A stretch of 64,000 bases of DNA from Liolophura sinensis (Eukaryota; Mollusca; Polyplacophora; Chitonida; Chitonidae), in NCBI RefSeq assembly GCF_032854445.1, contig NC_088300.1, positions 32,777,608 through 32,841,607 of the forward strand, in the 5' to 3' direction. Numbering within the stretch: the first letter of the stretch is position 1; every line of letters starts with the position of its first letter. The position numbers were made by a program, and so were the translations under genes. Positions 35,583 to 46,379 of this stretch are shown piece after piece. Below the pieces are notes generated by a model. It had not been told where the DNA came from and did not search any database. It worked only from the letters and a program-made list of their open reading frames with translations.

Positions 35583-35689
35583 TCGATATGATGACAGTCA
35601 GTTTTTTGTCGGTAGAAGAAACCAGGGTGCCATATTTGTGAAAGATATGTAGTGCATATTGTCTTCAACGAACGTTAGGCGACACCAAC

Positions 35690-35850
35690 GATCAAACTGG
35701 ACCGCTTATTATGGCCACGGCCCCACCACATGTTAAAGAGAGGGAACTTACAAATTCATTGTCTTCGACCGATTAAAGCCTCACATCTTGTGCTCTAGAG
35801 ACTGAAAGACAAGCGTCTTAACCGCTCGTCCATCTGTCGCTCCCCAACAG
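35690..35850 (-). repeat. tRNA-Leu/Ser-like SINE head or tRNA pseudogene
   Basis: On minus, TGGACGAGCGGTTAAGACG is a near-perfect A box of the long-arm (Leu/Ser) tRNA type, followed by CTTGTCTTTCAGTCTC. The B-box region (GAGGCTTTAATC) is decayed and no acceptor stem closes, so it is not a functional tRNA gene. Confidence 0.5.
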
Positions 35851-35879
35851 AGATATTTTTGATACAGCGGATCAGACAG

Positions 35880-36058
35880 GAGACCTTTAATATAAGTTCC
35901 AAGTCATTCAGCATTTGTCAGCCAGTATGTGGATGGTCTTGGATTTTCGCCAGGCTCTATCTGGTTTCTCCATACCATAAGGCTGGTGGCCGTGATATAA
36001 GTGGAGTAGCCTTGAGTATTTCATCAATCTCCCCGATAAAACTAATAAATAAAAAAAA
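35880..36058 (+). repeat. SINE family R1, strongly diverged
   Basis: AAGTTCCAAGTCATTCAGC, GTCAGCCAGTATGTGGATGG, TCTGGTTTCTCCATACCATA, GTGATATAAGTGGAGTAGCC and a tail of AATAAATAAAAAAA. Confidence 0.7.
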
Positions 36059-36230
36059 AACACAGAGTAAACCATACTCTGTGTACTAAAAATAACAAGA
36101 ATGACTAAGATACATAGGCTTGAATATTACACTCTGCGCTTTCGAGGTATAGTGTTACAGCTTTTGATGTACAGTATAAGCATGTTGATATATACAAAAA
36201 GTTTTGTTCACAAGTGGAACACCACAATAA

Positions 36231-36766
36231 AACATTATAAATTGTTCGCTGGTGCACAGTAAGGCGTTAGGCATTGTTCGCTGGTGCACAATATAACGTT
36301 AGACATTGTTCCCTGGTGCACAACAAAACGTTAGACTGTTCACTGGTGCTCAATAAAACGTTAAACATTGTTTGCTGGGGCACAATAAAACGTTAGGCAG
36401 TGTTTGCTGGTGCACAATAAAACGTTAGACATTGTCCCCTGGTTCACAATAAAACGTTAGACAATATTGGATGGTGCAAAATTAATCGCTATACATTGTT
36501 TGCTTGTGCACAATAAAACGTTAGACATTGTTTGCTGGTGCACAAAAGACCTTACACATTGTTCACTGGTGCACACTGGTTGGACAATATTGGATGGTGC
36601 AAAATTAATCGCTATACATTGTTTGCTAGTGCACAATAAAACGTTAGACATTGTTTGTTGGTGCACAAAAGACCTTACACATTGTTCATTGGTGCACAAT
36701 AAAACGCTAGACATTGTTCGCTGGTGCACAATAAAATGTAAGACATTATTCGCTGGTGCACAATAA
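36231..36766. repeat. 32-bp minisatellite with a higher-order layer
   Basis: The unit contains CTGGTGCACAATAAAACGTT followed by AGACATTGTTCG. CTGGTGCAC starts at 36249, 36281 and 36313 (32 bp). Seventeen or so units. A distinctive block GACAATATTGGATGGTGCAA followed by TTAATCGCTATACATTG occurs at 36460 and again at 36583, so a run of about four units has itself been duplicated (123 bp). Repetitive frames on both strands follow from the array and are not taken as genes. Confidence 0.9.
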
Positions 36767-37059
36767 AGCTGATATGTCCAATATGTTTGTAGTGACAGAA
36801 GTGGCCTCGTTGTTTGAATAAGGTTTCAGTTTAAAAATATATAGACATTCCTGGATTTGGTGTAAGTAGTTAGAGGAGCGTTGGTTCGGAATTTTGTGAG
36901 AAAATAGATTAAGGTTGTGGCCAAACTGAGGACAATGGGTTTCAAATGCTGATCTCTGATTAAATTTGGAATCAGACAACGAGTGTTTAAATACATGTAT
37001 GTAAGAAATGAAACAATTTAACCACTTAATTAACAGTTACTTTTACTGCTAAGCATTAC

Positions 37060-37640
37060 GACACAGTTAACACACAGTGGGAAAGACCGTGCACTGTGGG
37101 ACACAGGATATAAAGCAGGACAAGGAATAATTCATGAAATGAAACAGAATCATAAGCGACAGATTGCAGAGGGCACCTACCGACAATGTACAGTACTACA
37201 GACGATAAACAGTGGAAAAGGCAACGTATGGTGAAACAGCCAACAAATAGTGAGACAGATCCACCCTATACATATACTGGGACAGTCCACATGTAGTGGA
37301 ACAGACGACACATTATGGGATAGACGATATATACTGGGGTAGTCGTCTTATAACGGGACAAATGGCATGTAATGGAACAAACGTCATATAGTGAGACAGG
37401 CGGCATGTAGTGAAACAGCTATAGTGAGACAGACGACACCTAACGGGACACCCGACATATAGTGAAACAGACGTCTCATGGTTCCCATGGACACAGTTTG
37501 AGAGACGATCACTTAGTGAGACAAAATCACGGGCTGCACATAATTTGACAAGCCTACATAAGTCAAATAATACGGCTGGTGATATTTAAAGAGACAGGCG
37601 ATACATAAAGGGACAGGTTGGATAGTGGGCACATTAAACA
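37060..37640. repeat. Degenerate 19-bp minisatellite
   Basis: The unit is close to GTGRGACAGACGACATATA. Anchor motifs (GGGACAG, GGAACAG, GGGATAG, GAGACAG) start at 37279, 37298, 37317, 37336, 37355, 37374 and 37393, exactly 19 bp apart. The edges fade into unique sequence. Begins about 300 bp after the 32-bp array ends. Confidence 0.85.
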
Positions 37641-38763
37641 CTTTGTGGGACTAACGCAAGGACAAGTGGATTCTCCTCAGCGGCGTTTCAACTCTTGGAA
37701 GTAAGGTTCTATTTAGACATCCATTCAGTCAAATACTTCATGCGTTGAACATAGCAGTGGCTGTCCTAGAATTACGTCTCTTGGACATTAAATGCTTTCA
37801 TCTTAGTATATCTTTCGATATGCTGTCAGCTACACTAACGGTGGGCCCATAGCCATTTGCAGCTTGACATCAAACAAGAAATCTCGATGAGATCTCAGCC
37901 GGTCTTCTTCGTTTGTTATGTGAAAATGTTAAACAAACCACAACGAGGGTGCATTTAATATTGACGCTTACATCCCTGGACTGCCAAACGTCTCAAGTGT
38001 GCTTTTTAACCTGATATTGCAGGGACAACAAAACCTGGATCAATAGTCTATCCCAGTGTGAAATACAGTCCGTATATCACAAAAGGTTCGCGCTCATCTT
38101 TTGGGCAAAATAAAAGATCGACGCAATGAATAATCCGCCATTAGTGTAGCGTTATGTTTTCAAATTTGACAGGGACACGGAGATCATTTTTGTTGCGCCC
38201 GTTTATAAAAGCGGGGCCTATTTTTAAAAGAATATAAATCTTCATGAATTTAATATAACACTGTCAAAAGTAATCATTTTCAGGGTTTAAATGGTGATGG
38301 ATAACAGTTATTTGGATAGGGTTAAAATTCTGTCCAAAAGAAAAAAAAGCCATCTCCCTTTGATTTTCTCTACGGCGTCTGGTTGTGAGGTCTGCTACGT
38401 GACGTGAGCGTATGACAAGTTGAGATCTTCACCGGATGCTAGACCTCACGTTATCAAACAGACCTTACTATTGTAGTCAAAAGTATCTGTCTTTCCGAAA
38501 TTCTATCAGTTTTCAGGTGAAACAAATTGCGACCATAAATATGGTCAAGTAAAGTGTTAAACAGAAAACCATTTAGGCCTCAGTGTGAAGTTATAGTAAC
38601 AACAAACAGCCTCCGTACTGATCCTTAATAAGAACGGGTGGGGAAAAGGAGGGGCTCAGACAATAGGAGAATGGGAGCTGTTACGGTCGATGACGGATGT
38701 AATGTCGAGCACAACTGGTAAAGCGAGGCACCCCGCACACCCACATGACTGTGTCTAATTTCA
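37641..38763. other. No gene recognised
   Basis: No coding signal recognised. Confidence 0.35.
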
Positions 38764-38872
38764 GCTCAGCATTGTGGTGGGAGGGAACCGGGTAAAGCTC
38801 AGGGGAAACCCACGACCATCCGCAGCCTGCTGCCAGACCTTGCCACTTACGGCCAGAAAGGACAGACAAACA
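38764..38872 (-). repeat. SINE family R1, middle part
   Basis: Reverse of CTCAGCATTGTGGTGGGAGG, AACCGGGTAAAGCTC and GAAACCCACGACCATCCGCA, then CAGACCTTGCCACTTACGGC. The tail is missing. Confidence 0.8.
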
Positions 38873-39279
38873 GAGCGCTTCTAGTAACCAGTCACGTGGC
38901 CGAGTTACAACTTACATGCAGATCTCATACCCACCCACATACTCACACACAACGCGTAAATCCCATTGCGTAATGATAGGAAACATGCCACTTTCATGTA
39001 TTTTATATCATAGAAAACTTTTTTTGTAAAACACACAATTCCTGCTCCAGAATAGCGTATCTTATTGTTAACATCATTATCAGTTTTATGGGTGGAGGAG
39101 ACCGGAGTGTTGGGGCAAACCAACATACTGAGGAGATTTCCAGTGTGAGACGTAGAGGTAAACGCACCATAAGGGTGGAAGACCATTAAGTGGTTTTATA
39201 CACACGCCAGACAGCACAAACGGCTTTACAACCGTCATCAAAGGCTTATTATCACCAAGGCACAACAAACAGTGGGAAT

Positions 39280-39362
39280 CAAACAAAGTCCCCGACCAAG
39301 GACAGGACTGAACCCGCAACTGAAAACTGAGTATCTTAATGACTTGGCCACGACTCGCTCGC
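39280..39362 (-). repeat. tRNA-Leu/Ser-like SINE head
   Basis: On minus, CGTGGCCAAGTCATTAAGAT (A box, long-arm tRNA type) and GCGGGTTCAGTCCTG (B box) are spaced as in a tRNA. No stem closure, so a retroposon head is likelier than a gene. The body may continue leftwards on minus to about 39100. Confidence 0.5.
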
Positions 39363-40312
39363 TCCTAAATGATTACAGTGTAATGGCCTGTCATGGTGTA
39401 TAGACAGAGGACACACATGGGTACCAATAATCAGGCTGACGATTTTAAACTAAATGACGTCTTTACTAAATGATCTTAAACCTAAAATTTTTTTTTTTTA
39501 AATTCACTTACTAATATGCATTACTTTCGTGTCTGTGCAGTCAGTGGGGGCAATGTCGGCTAGGCATGAAATCCGTTTAACACAAAGTCTGTTTTGCACC
39601 GTGATAAATAATGCACGAGTCTAAAGGAGAACAAGAGAGAAACGAATTAGGCTATAGATACAATGTCTGGCAATTTAACGCGTTAACACATTCAAGTCTG
39701 CATACCCAGGTCAAATGCAGCCCATCCGGCTGGTCCACACTGTAATCATTTATATTCTTCAAATCCAATGGGATAGTCTCGAAATGGAAATTATCTGATC
39801 TAAACAAATTTCTTCTCCTGAGAATAAGAAACAACCCAAAACTTATCTTCAAGTATAAATTTGATAAAATCTGTTTTTCAAACTTGCCGGCGGATAAGTA
39901 ACTTCAACACCTAGATATATCGGATCAGCTCTTGTACATGTATGAGTCTATCGCTGACAACTTTATTGAAATGGACACAGGAAACTTTGTTTTTATTTCC
40001 CTTTTGATTTTACACTTGTTCCTACATTTACCAAGCAACAGCATGATAATTTGTTTTAAGAAATTTAAATTGTATTTTCCTTTGCTTTCATGACGCTAGT
40101 ACTTATGTTGATCAGTCTAAGTTAAAATTATTTATTTCTGGTTATCCGCTTTATGAAAAAAAAACAGGTTCACATGCATATGAGTTATAATTCAATAAGC
40201 CTGAAGAAATCGTGTCATTCGTGTATTATTTTTTGTGAAGAGCAAACACTCAGCATTGCTGAAAAGCAAAAAGCTCATAACTGTCTTCAGTAACTCATTG
40301 GATAGGAAATAC
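39363..40312. other. No gene recognised
   Basis: A minus-strand frame at 39652-39852 was inspected as a possible second LRR exon but lacks the LxxLxLxxN spacing. Confidence 0.35.
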
Positions 40313-40378
40313 ATTTATTTATTTGACTGGTGTTTTGTGCCGTACTTAAGAATATTTCCCTTATTATGACGGCGGATT
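40313..40378 (-). repeat. SINE family R1, 3' tail fragment
   Basis: Reverse complement tail ATTTATTTATTTGACTGGTG, then TTTGTGCCGTACTTAAGAAT and TTATGACGGCGG. Confidence 0.75.
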
Positions 40379-41470
40379 AGAACACATAGCCCGGATGTCA
40401 CGAATTTTAACTTTAAGTGAAAAGTGCACGAAATAAACTTACTACTAAATTATGGAGCAGTGGTAATCCAGTGTTATCAGTGGGAAAAGTTAATTCCACT
40501 TCATCATCCAGAAATAGAGATAAATCGCCCAGAATCGGTATACCACGCCCCAGTATGCATAAATGTATTGACCCGTGAGAAATTCTTTATCTGTAAACTG
40601 CAAAGCTTCTTTAAGGCGAACGACAAATAGCGTACACACACGGTGGGTTATTAAGTCAACAAATACACACTTGACCTGTACAGAATACTTTTCTTGACAA
40701 GAGAATAGCGCCCGACCTCTCCCCGCATAGCAAGTTCTGCAATTTGTGCCACACAACCGGGACATGCAGGCCTCCAGCCACACGTATATATGTATATTCC
40801 CCTTCATAATACGATCGCCGCTCTAAGTTTATATTGTCCGTAATATAATCCTACACGGGATGCCCCAATATCAACATCCCCCCTTCTATCGGTGAGAACA
40901 AACTCCCAAACGTTATGCGAAACCATGCCATCTTTGACTGAGTGTACTGTTGGGGGGTTAGATGATTAGATTGGGCCAAAGATGGTGACGAGGAGACTAG
41001 CAAAAACTTAGTCCAACTTATCATGCGCATACACAGAAAACTAACAGTTAACGGTCAGTGTTCAGAAACTCCGAGGGGCCATGTAATTAGTAAGATGCCA
41101 CGCAGGCTTATATCGACATCAGTCAACATCCACCAGATTGTTGTATGGAAGCCAGCAGCTGCAGACGATGAAGTATCGCGGATAACCTACCAGACAGAAA
41201 CTGGCAGACGTAGAAAAGCTTGAGCCCTTTGTTTGTGTACGTATCCCCGTACGCTACAAATTACTTTGAGACAACTTTTATACACAGCGAAACTTTGTTC
41301 AAAGCAAATCATTTGCTTGAAGATTTAACAGATGTGTAGAGCTAAGAGATTATAATCGAATCTAAGTTTAATGTAATTATACAAGTATACGTTCTATAGA
41401 TGACTTTTAAATGTTTCACATAAACCAAGGCTTGTACATACTGAAAGCAAAACAGAGAAATACTACTTAC
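40379..41470. other. No gene recognised; would be first intron of the LRR gene
   Basis: Lies downstream (minus strand) of the donor at 41470. No LRR-like exon was found in it. Confidence 0.3.
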
Positions 41471-41697
41471 AGCGACGTGGTATTGAAGGGAATGTTTTGA
41501 GGAACGCCTGTTGTATTCCCACCGGGGCAACTCACGTCTGTTTCCGATTCTCCAAGAGTACAACGACACATCGTCTCACAATCACTGAATTCGGATCCGT
41601 CTGTGTTATTTGTCAAACACTTTACACATGGGACCAAAACCAGCACCATCAACAAACTACAGTAACAAGTTTGAGAGTGTCTGAGATGAACTTTCAT
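41471..41697 (-). CDS. First coding exon of a secreted or membrane leucine-rich-repeat protein
   Basis: The ATG at 41697-41695 (AACAATGA, good Kozak context) opens 75 codons plus two bases (CT), ending at a perfect donor CT|GTAAGT. Residues 1-27 form a signal peptide: basic start, hydrophobic core SLLMVLVLVPC. Residues 40-74 fit the LRRNT cap: Cys40, Cys44, Cys46 and Cys57 in the spacing C-x3-C-x-C-x10-C, then GVPQNIPFNTTSL, matching the usual V-P-x-x-I-P-x-x-T-x-x-L ending. Sequons at Asn30, Asn61 and Asn72 suggest glycosylation. A phase-2 intron inside the Leu codon is the standard boundary before 72-bp LRR exons. A T-rich tract and AG just upstream of the ATG suggest a preceding 5'UTR exon. 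Toll-like receptors, LGRs, Slit and small LRR proteins all start this way, so the exact family is open. Later exons were not found in the window. Confidence 0.8.
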
Positions 41698-42110
41698 TGT
41701 TACTCTTCAAAAAAAAAACAAAAAACAAAAAAAAAAAACAAATCCAACCACACAACTGGTCAAGGATGGGTCTTTCTAGACCGGGACAAAGTTAGTGGCT
41801 TCATGAACTCTCTGTGTTGTAGCCAACGTTCTTTCCGAGAGAGCTTCAGAGCTTGCCTTTCCCCAAACTGATCGCTGAGAGTCATTCCAAACTATTGCCT
41901 CCTCGTTGCGTGCTATGTTCTGAGAAAGGTAAGCTGCTCCTGGCTGCCGTTGGAAGCGTACCTCACAGTGAACAGCTTTTGTCTGACCAATAGTTAAAAG
42001 GGGCCTCTGTGAGAGGGTTAGTATTGCATCGACTGGAGGACAGGCGCGATCGACAGCGGCGAACGACTCTGTGCGACTCGGCACTCCTGAGTACCTTATC
42101 GATTACTGAA
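41698..42110 (-). other. Putative leader region of the LRR gene
   Basis: 41707-41745 is an A-rich run (T-rich on minus), which would serve as the polypyrimidine tract of an acceptor ending at about 41704. Beyond it, 41780-42110 is more GC-rich than its surroundings and has a long minus-strand frame without an ATG. It could be a 5'UTR exon or promoter. No TATA box was identified. Confidence 0.3.
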
Positions 42111-42329
42111 GACACTCGAGTCCGTCGGAATATTAACATAGCCAGTCATAGTGAATAACAGTCAGTGTAGGGCTAATATCTCTTGATTTTTATACCCAGC
42201 CAACCGATGAATGAAGGCTGTCATATATATTCATTCATGGATAAGCTATATCATTTTACAGTATTTATGCTCCAAAGGTACAAATTAAGGCGGTGGGTTT
42301 CCGTAAAGGGGAATAGGACCAAATAGTTA

Positions 42330-42590
42330 GAAGTAAGAATCTAGGCGCCAAAACAGACATTCGTATACCAACTGTCAACCAAAACAGACGTTCCAGGTCA
42401 ATAATCACAAGGCCAATTCCCAAAACATCGTTTAACACATTCCACCGAAGAACAAAAAAGGTGTATAACATACAAAATTAGAACGGATTCATGCAAAGAG
42501 AAACGGTCCATAGCTAAAAATGACGTTGGAAAGGCACAAGGAATATTTTACTCACAGGAATCAAATCAGTATCAAAATCGAGTACCATGC
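42330..42590 (+). repeat. Dispersed repeat U1, copy 3
   Basis: ACATTCGTATACCAACTGTC, CAGACGTTCCAGGTCAATAA, CACAAGGCCAATTCCCAAAA and AAATTAGAACGGATTCATGC align with the copies at 5.3, 33.0 and 46.4 kb. Probably the best preserved of the four. Confidence 0.6.
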
Positions 42591-42604
42591 TAATCTATGT
42601 TGTG

Positions 42605-42880
42605 GATAATCAAAATATCGGTTGCTGTTTTATACCGTTCATTAAATTCATACTGCATTATTTCTAGAATTTCGCTTTAATCCATACTTGTTCAAAGGCG
42701 TGAGCTTCCATTTTGACATTTATGTGAAAGTGTTCGCGTAAAGTGTCGATAATCAAAATATCGGTTGCTGTTTTATACCGTTCATTAAATTCATGCTACA
42801 TTATTTCTAGAATTTCACTTTATTCCATACTTGTTCAAAGGCGTGAGCTTCCACTTTGACGTTTACGTGAAAGTGTTTGT
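42605..42880. repeat. 143-bp tandem duplication
   Basis: GATAATCAAAATATCGGTTG starts at 42605 and again at 42748. The following sequence (TTTATACCGTTCATTAAATT, TTATTTCTAGAATTTC, ACTTGTTCAAAGGCGTGAGC) is repeated with only a few differences. A recent two-copy duplication. Confidence 0.9.
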
Positions 42881-43478
42881 AAATTATTTATTTGACATTT
42901 ATTAACCACCCACAGTCAACACCACCTCCCTTTGAGCTGGTAAAGTTCCAGGGAAGGATGGAGTCGAACTCACAATCACATTATTAAATCTCACGACCAC
43001 ATTGTTAAAACTCACAAACACACCACACCATGTCAAAAAGTCGGTGAATGTCAATATTCGGTGGGTTACATCGGGCAATTCCTCTAAATCAAAAAAAAAG
43101 ACATCGGACAAGTGAAAAATGTCTGAGCTTGGCGTTCAACAGCACTCAAATAAATAGATAAATTGAAGCCCATTCTTGAAAGGGAATTATTCTCCGACTG
43201 ATAGCATACATACCCAGATCAAATTGTTCTTTAACAAGAACATGGAATATATATCCTTCAGTAATAATGAACCAAAACCGTTATTTTATCAAATTAATAT
43301 TAGATGCACACAGAGTTCCTGATTACATAAAGCCAGGGCGCACAAGCATACCTCTATTTTATCAAGAGACTTTTACTTTATCAGTCGCATAGATTATGTA
43401 TTGGAATCATTGCATACGCAATAATCGTGGATGGCGTTGGAGATATCTGGGATCTCCATTAACAGTCCGTGTGGTGTG
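42881..43478. other. No gene recognised
   Basis: The minus-strand frame at 42902-43111 has simple-repeat character (FNNVVVRFNNVIV); nothing else. Confidence 0.35.
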
Positions 43479-43640
43479 AACTTGTTTCTTGTACAGAACA
43501 GGGTCTATCAGCAACGTACGGATGGCCGTGGGTTTCCCATGGGGTCTGTACGGTTTCCTCCCACCATATGCTGGACGTCGCCGTATAAGCGAAATATTCC
43601 TGAGTTCAGTGTAAAACACCAATCAAATAAATAAATAAAT
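43479..43640 (+). repeat. SINE family R1, 3' two-thirds
   Basis: TATCAGCAACGTACGGATGG, CCGTGGGTTTCCC, TACGGTTTCCTCCCACCATA, GCCGTATAAGCGAAATATTC, GTAAAACACCAATC and an AAATAAATAAATAAAT tail. Confidence 0.85.
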
Positions 43641-43932
43641 TGTCTAGAACTTTGGTACACCACCGTGATTCTTTGTGGACTTACATATCAATGCTAGTAC
43701 GGTACTAATTAAAGTGTCACGGCACGAATCGAGTGGCCATTCGGCAAAACAGCTATTGAAGACCAATTTCCAGAAGCCTTGTTTCATTCATATGGTTATC
43801 ACGCCTGAGAGCAGAAGTGGTCAACAGGCTTCAGTTACATAGGTAGCCATGTTACCTAAAGATTTACCATCGACCACGTGAAATCTTGTATGCAGTATGT
43901 AGCATTATTCCTACATTGTGCTATTTAAGTTG

Positions 43933-44060
43933 GACTGCGGATGGTCGTAGGCTTCCAGCGGGCTCTGCCCAGTTTCCACTCACCATAATGCTGGCCGCCG
44001 TCGTATAAGTGAAATATTCTTGAGTACGGCGTAAAACATCAATCAAATAAATAAATAAGT
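43933..44060 (+). repeat. SINE family R1, 3' half
   Basis: CTGCGGATGGTCGTAGGCTT, CTCACCATAATGCTGG, CCGCCGTCGTATAAGTGAAA and TTCTTGAGTACGGCGTAAAA are followed by CATCAATCAAATAAATAAAT. The 3' block looks the least diverged in the window. Confidence 0.85.
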
Positions 44061-44994
44061 AAGCTGGAAATTCTTAATTCAGTATTTCCCACAATAAAGT
44101 GATTATATCACTAAACTTGCAATGTCTTCCCTAAGGCAGTTAGAGAAACAATATTTTTGAAAACGTTGACACAGCGGTGTTTTCGACTTTATATTGAGGA
44201 GGGTAACATCATTATTTGGCCGTCCTCACTATAACGCTACAAGAAACGGTTGTTTAAGTAATTCAAAATGCATTTATTGAATATTGTTATTGAATGCTAT
44301 TTGAACCAATAGTGCATACTAAAGAGAAATCATTATTCGGCCATTCTAGACACGTCTAAGAACAGTTGACTTACTTAATTTGAAATCCTTCTAAATGCAT
44401 GATGAACAGAGAAACTCATCACTTTATCATTCCAGACAAGAAACACTTAACGAACAGTTAAATAAAAAAAAACGAGACTAGTAAATTTAGTCAGCTGATC
44501 TGATGAATACTGGGGGAAATCTATGAACAATGGCACAAACAAAACGCTAAAACGCAGGTCACACCATGGTAAAACTCTGTTTATGATGATACTCGGGCAA
44601 TTCCTTAGATTGCGGGTAACCTGTGAGTTCTGCAAAAAAAAATTCGTGAAGCATATACTGGTATTAACATACCTAAATAAAGCCAAATGCAGCTCGAGAT
44701 GAAGCTATAATTGGACCCTCATATTACAAAAAAAAAACCAAACAAAAAAAAAACAACACGCCTTAAATTCAGAACCTAGACTAACAAACGATATCAAATT
44801 CTGTTCCAAATTAAATTTTATTTCTGTCGGAATTTCGATACAAAAATAGCTCATGCTTTTTTTAATCTGTAAGATACATTTTCTTCGTGGCCTCGGGAGA
44901 ATGTTGACACTGATATCATTTCCCGTGCGGAAGTTGTTTTCTGTTTGCTGGAAACAGGAACAGTATGGGTTTATATTTCACATAATATGAAACA
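44061..44994. other. No gene recognised
   Basis: AT-rich, with A runs at 44729-44755. No splice-bounded frame. Confidence 0.35.
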
Positions 44995-45410
44995 GGTAGT
45001 GGTAATCCCTCAGTATTAGAGCGCTGTACTTCAGATGTGTAGATCTGGGTTCAAATCCATGCCTGACCCACATAGCAAATCCTTAATCCATTAGACTGGT
45101 GCTGCGCCAGCACAGTTACCAAAGGGAGTGCGTCTTGATAGAGGGGGAGCATTTAAGTGGGCAGGGATTTGAAAGTATTAGCTTTCCATGGCTGGTACTA
45201 ACAGCAGCTGTATGAAAAATTGCCATATACAACTGCCGGACTTCGGATGAGGAGGTTCGAGTTCAAATCCCTGTGTGTCCCACAAAGTTAATCCTTTATC
45301 CATTAATGCTGATATCAGCAGTCGGGTATATAATTCCTTTCTAGGGTACATACATGTACTAGAGTGCTGGATTTTAAATGTGTAGGTCAGAGTTCAAATC
45401 CCTCGATACA
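44995..45410 (+). repeat. Cluster of three tRNA-like segments (SINE-derived)
   Basis: Three B-box-like motifs sit at 45047-45058 (GGGTTCAAATCC), 45259-45270 (GAGTTCAAATCC) and about 45389-45401 (GAGTTCAAATCCC). Each is preceded by a decayed tRNA body (for example TTAGAGCGCTGTACTTCAGA, AGTGCTGGATTTTAAATG). The first two are followed by similar text (AATCCTTAATCCATTA and AATCCTTTATCCATTA). Spacing is 212 and about 130 bp, so this looks like nested or tandem insertions of one family. No closed cloverleaf, so not tRNA genes. Confidence 0.65.
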
Positions 45411-45674
45411 GATTATTTTTGCAGGGTTCATATACTTTCTGAGCACCAAGACATTCTTTTGATGCAAATCTTTAGTTGTTAAAATGAACATTTACTTTTC
45501 GCGATTAATTCAAAAACCATAATGACAAAATGCATCCACCTTCTCAGCTTAATTGTTCTTTTAATTTCCTTGGGTAAAATGAATGGAAAGAATGATTGTG
45601 AGAACATCTTTAGAGTAAGATGCAGTAAATGGTTTTCTGTATTATGATGAAAGCATCCAAAAATAAACACTTAC
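45411..45674. other. No gene recognised
   Basis: Would be intron after the donor at 45674 (minus strand). Confidence 0.3.
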
Positions 45675-45831
45675 GATGATGGGCTTTAAGGTTAGAGGAA
45701 ACTTTGTGTAGAGCCCTGAGGAAACGGAGGCCCTTGTTAAGGTACTGTACCTGATACCTGATAATCTGGTCACTAAAGCGGAAGCAGAGATGGAAAACTA
45801 ACCTTTGGTATCCAAGGGCTTTCTGACAGAA
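45675..45831 (-). CDS. Candidate internal coding exon, family unknown
   Basis: On the minus strand, GTGCCGTCTCAG| opens a 157-bp exon that ends at CATC|GTAAGTG. It has 52 codons plus one base (phase 0 in, phase 1 out). Only this frame is open; the two others hit stops within about 20 codons. The peptide is aromatic and basic, probably helical: it opens FCQKALGYQRLVFH, continues through SDQIIRYQVQYLNKGLRFL and ends SSNLKAHH. A TAA lies in frame a few codons before the acceptor, so the frame does not continue without splicing. I do not recognise the family. It lies 5' (on minus) of the LRR signal-peptide exon and so would be a separate gene, possibly the one starting at 47433. Confidence 0.4.
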
Positions 45832-46379
45832 CTGAGACGGCACAATGCCTTATACCACACACTGTCACCCACATCCTAAAGCAAGCATGAAATCCGCACA
45901 CCATAGAAAGTCGATTCGTGTACTGATTTGTACATGTATCTTCTAGAGGTCATCTAACTGGCACGAGAGAAAAAGGCAAGATGATAACGTTTTTCCTGTA
46001 AGAAATAATCATCTGCCTTGGAGATTTTAGAAAGATTTCATATAATTTATTTACAATTCGATAACCCTGCCTCTGTTATGGAAGATTTTATTTAGTAGTT
46101 GCCGATAATGTTGAAAAAGATAACTCAAAAAATATCTAGATAACTGATGACGTATCTACATGTGGAATGAAATTACAAAAGACTAAGTGTACAGGAGGAA
46201 CAAGCAAATGAAGGCAGCAGCCAGTAATTAAATCGATATACTAAGCCGAGAGACACATTTTAGTTTTTAAACCTTTACCCTTGAAGTTGAGGTATGTTTG
46301 CCTTTGGCTATTTTTAGATTTCAATCATTTTGCTACATTCGTAGACGAATAGTCATACACAGCAACAACTTGTTAAGGG
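45832..46379. other. No gene recognised
   Basis: No coding or repeat signal recognised. Confidence 0.3.

Noticed and set aside
36231-37640. CRISPR-like array
   Set aside because: Units are directly adjacent with no unique spacers; they are ordinary minisatellites in a eukaryotic context.
39652-39886. Possible second LRR exon on minus (CTCAG|G with phase 2)
   Set aside because: The acceptor phase fits, but the peptide lacks the LxxLxLxxN pattern and no donor exists at the expected 72 bp.
41776-42084. 102-codon minus-strand ORF upstream of the LRR exon
   Set aside because: No ATG at its start and no splice support; more likely leader or promoter sequence of the LRR gene.
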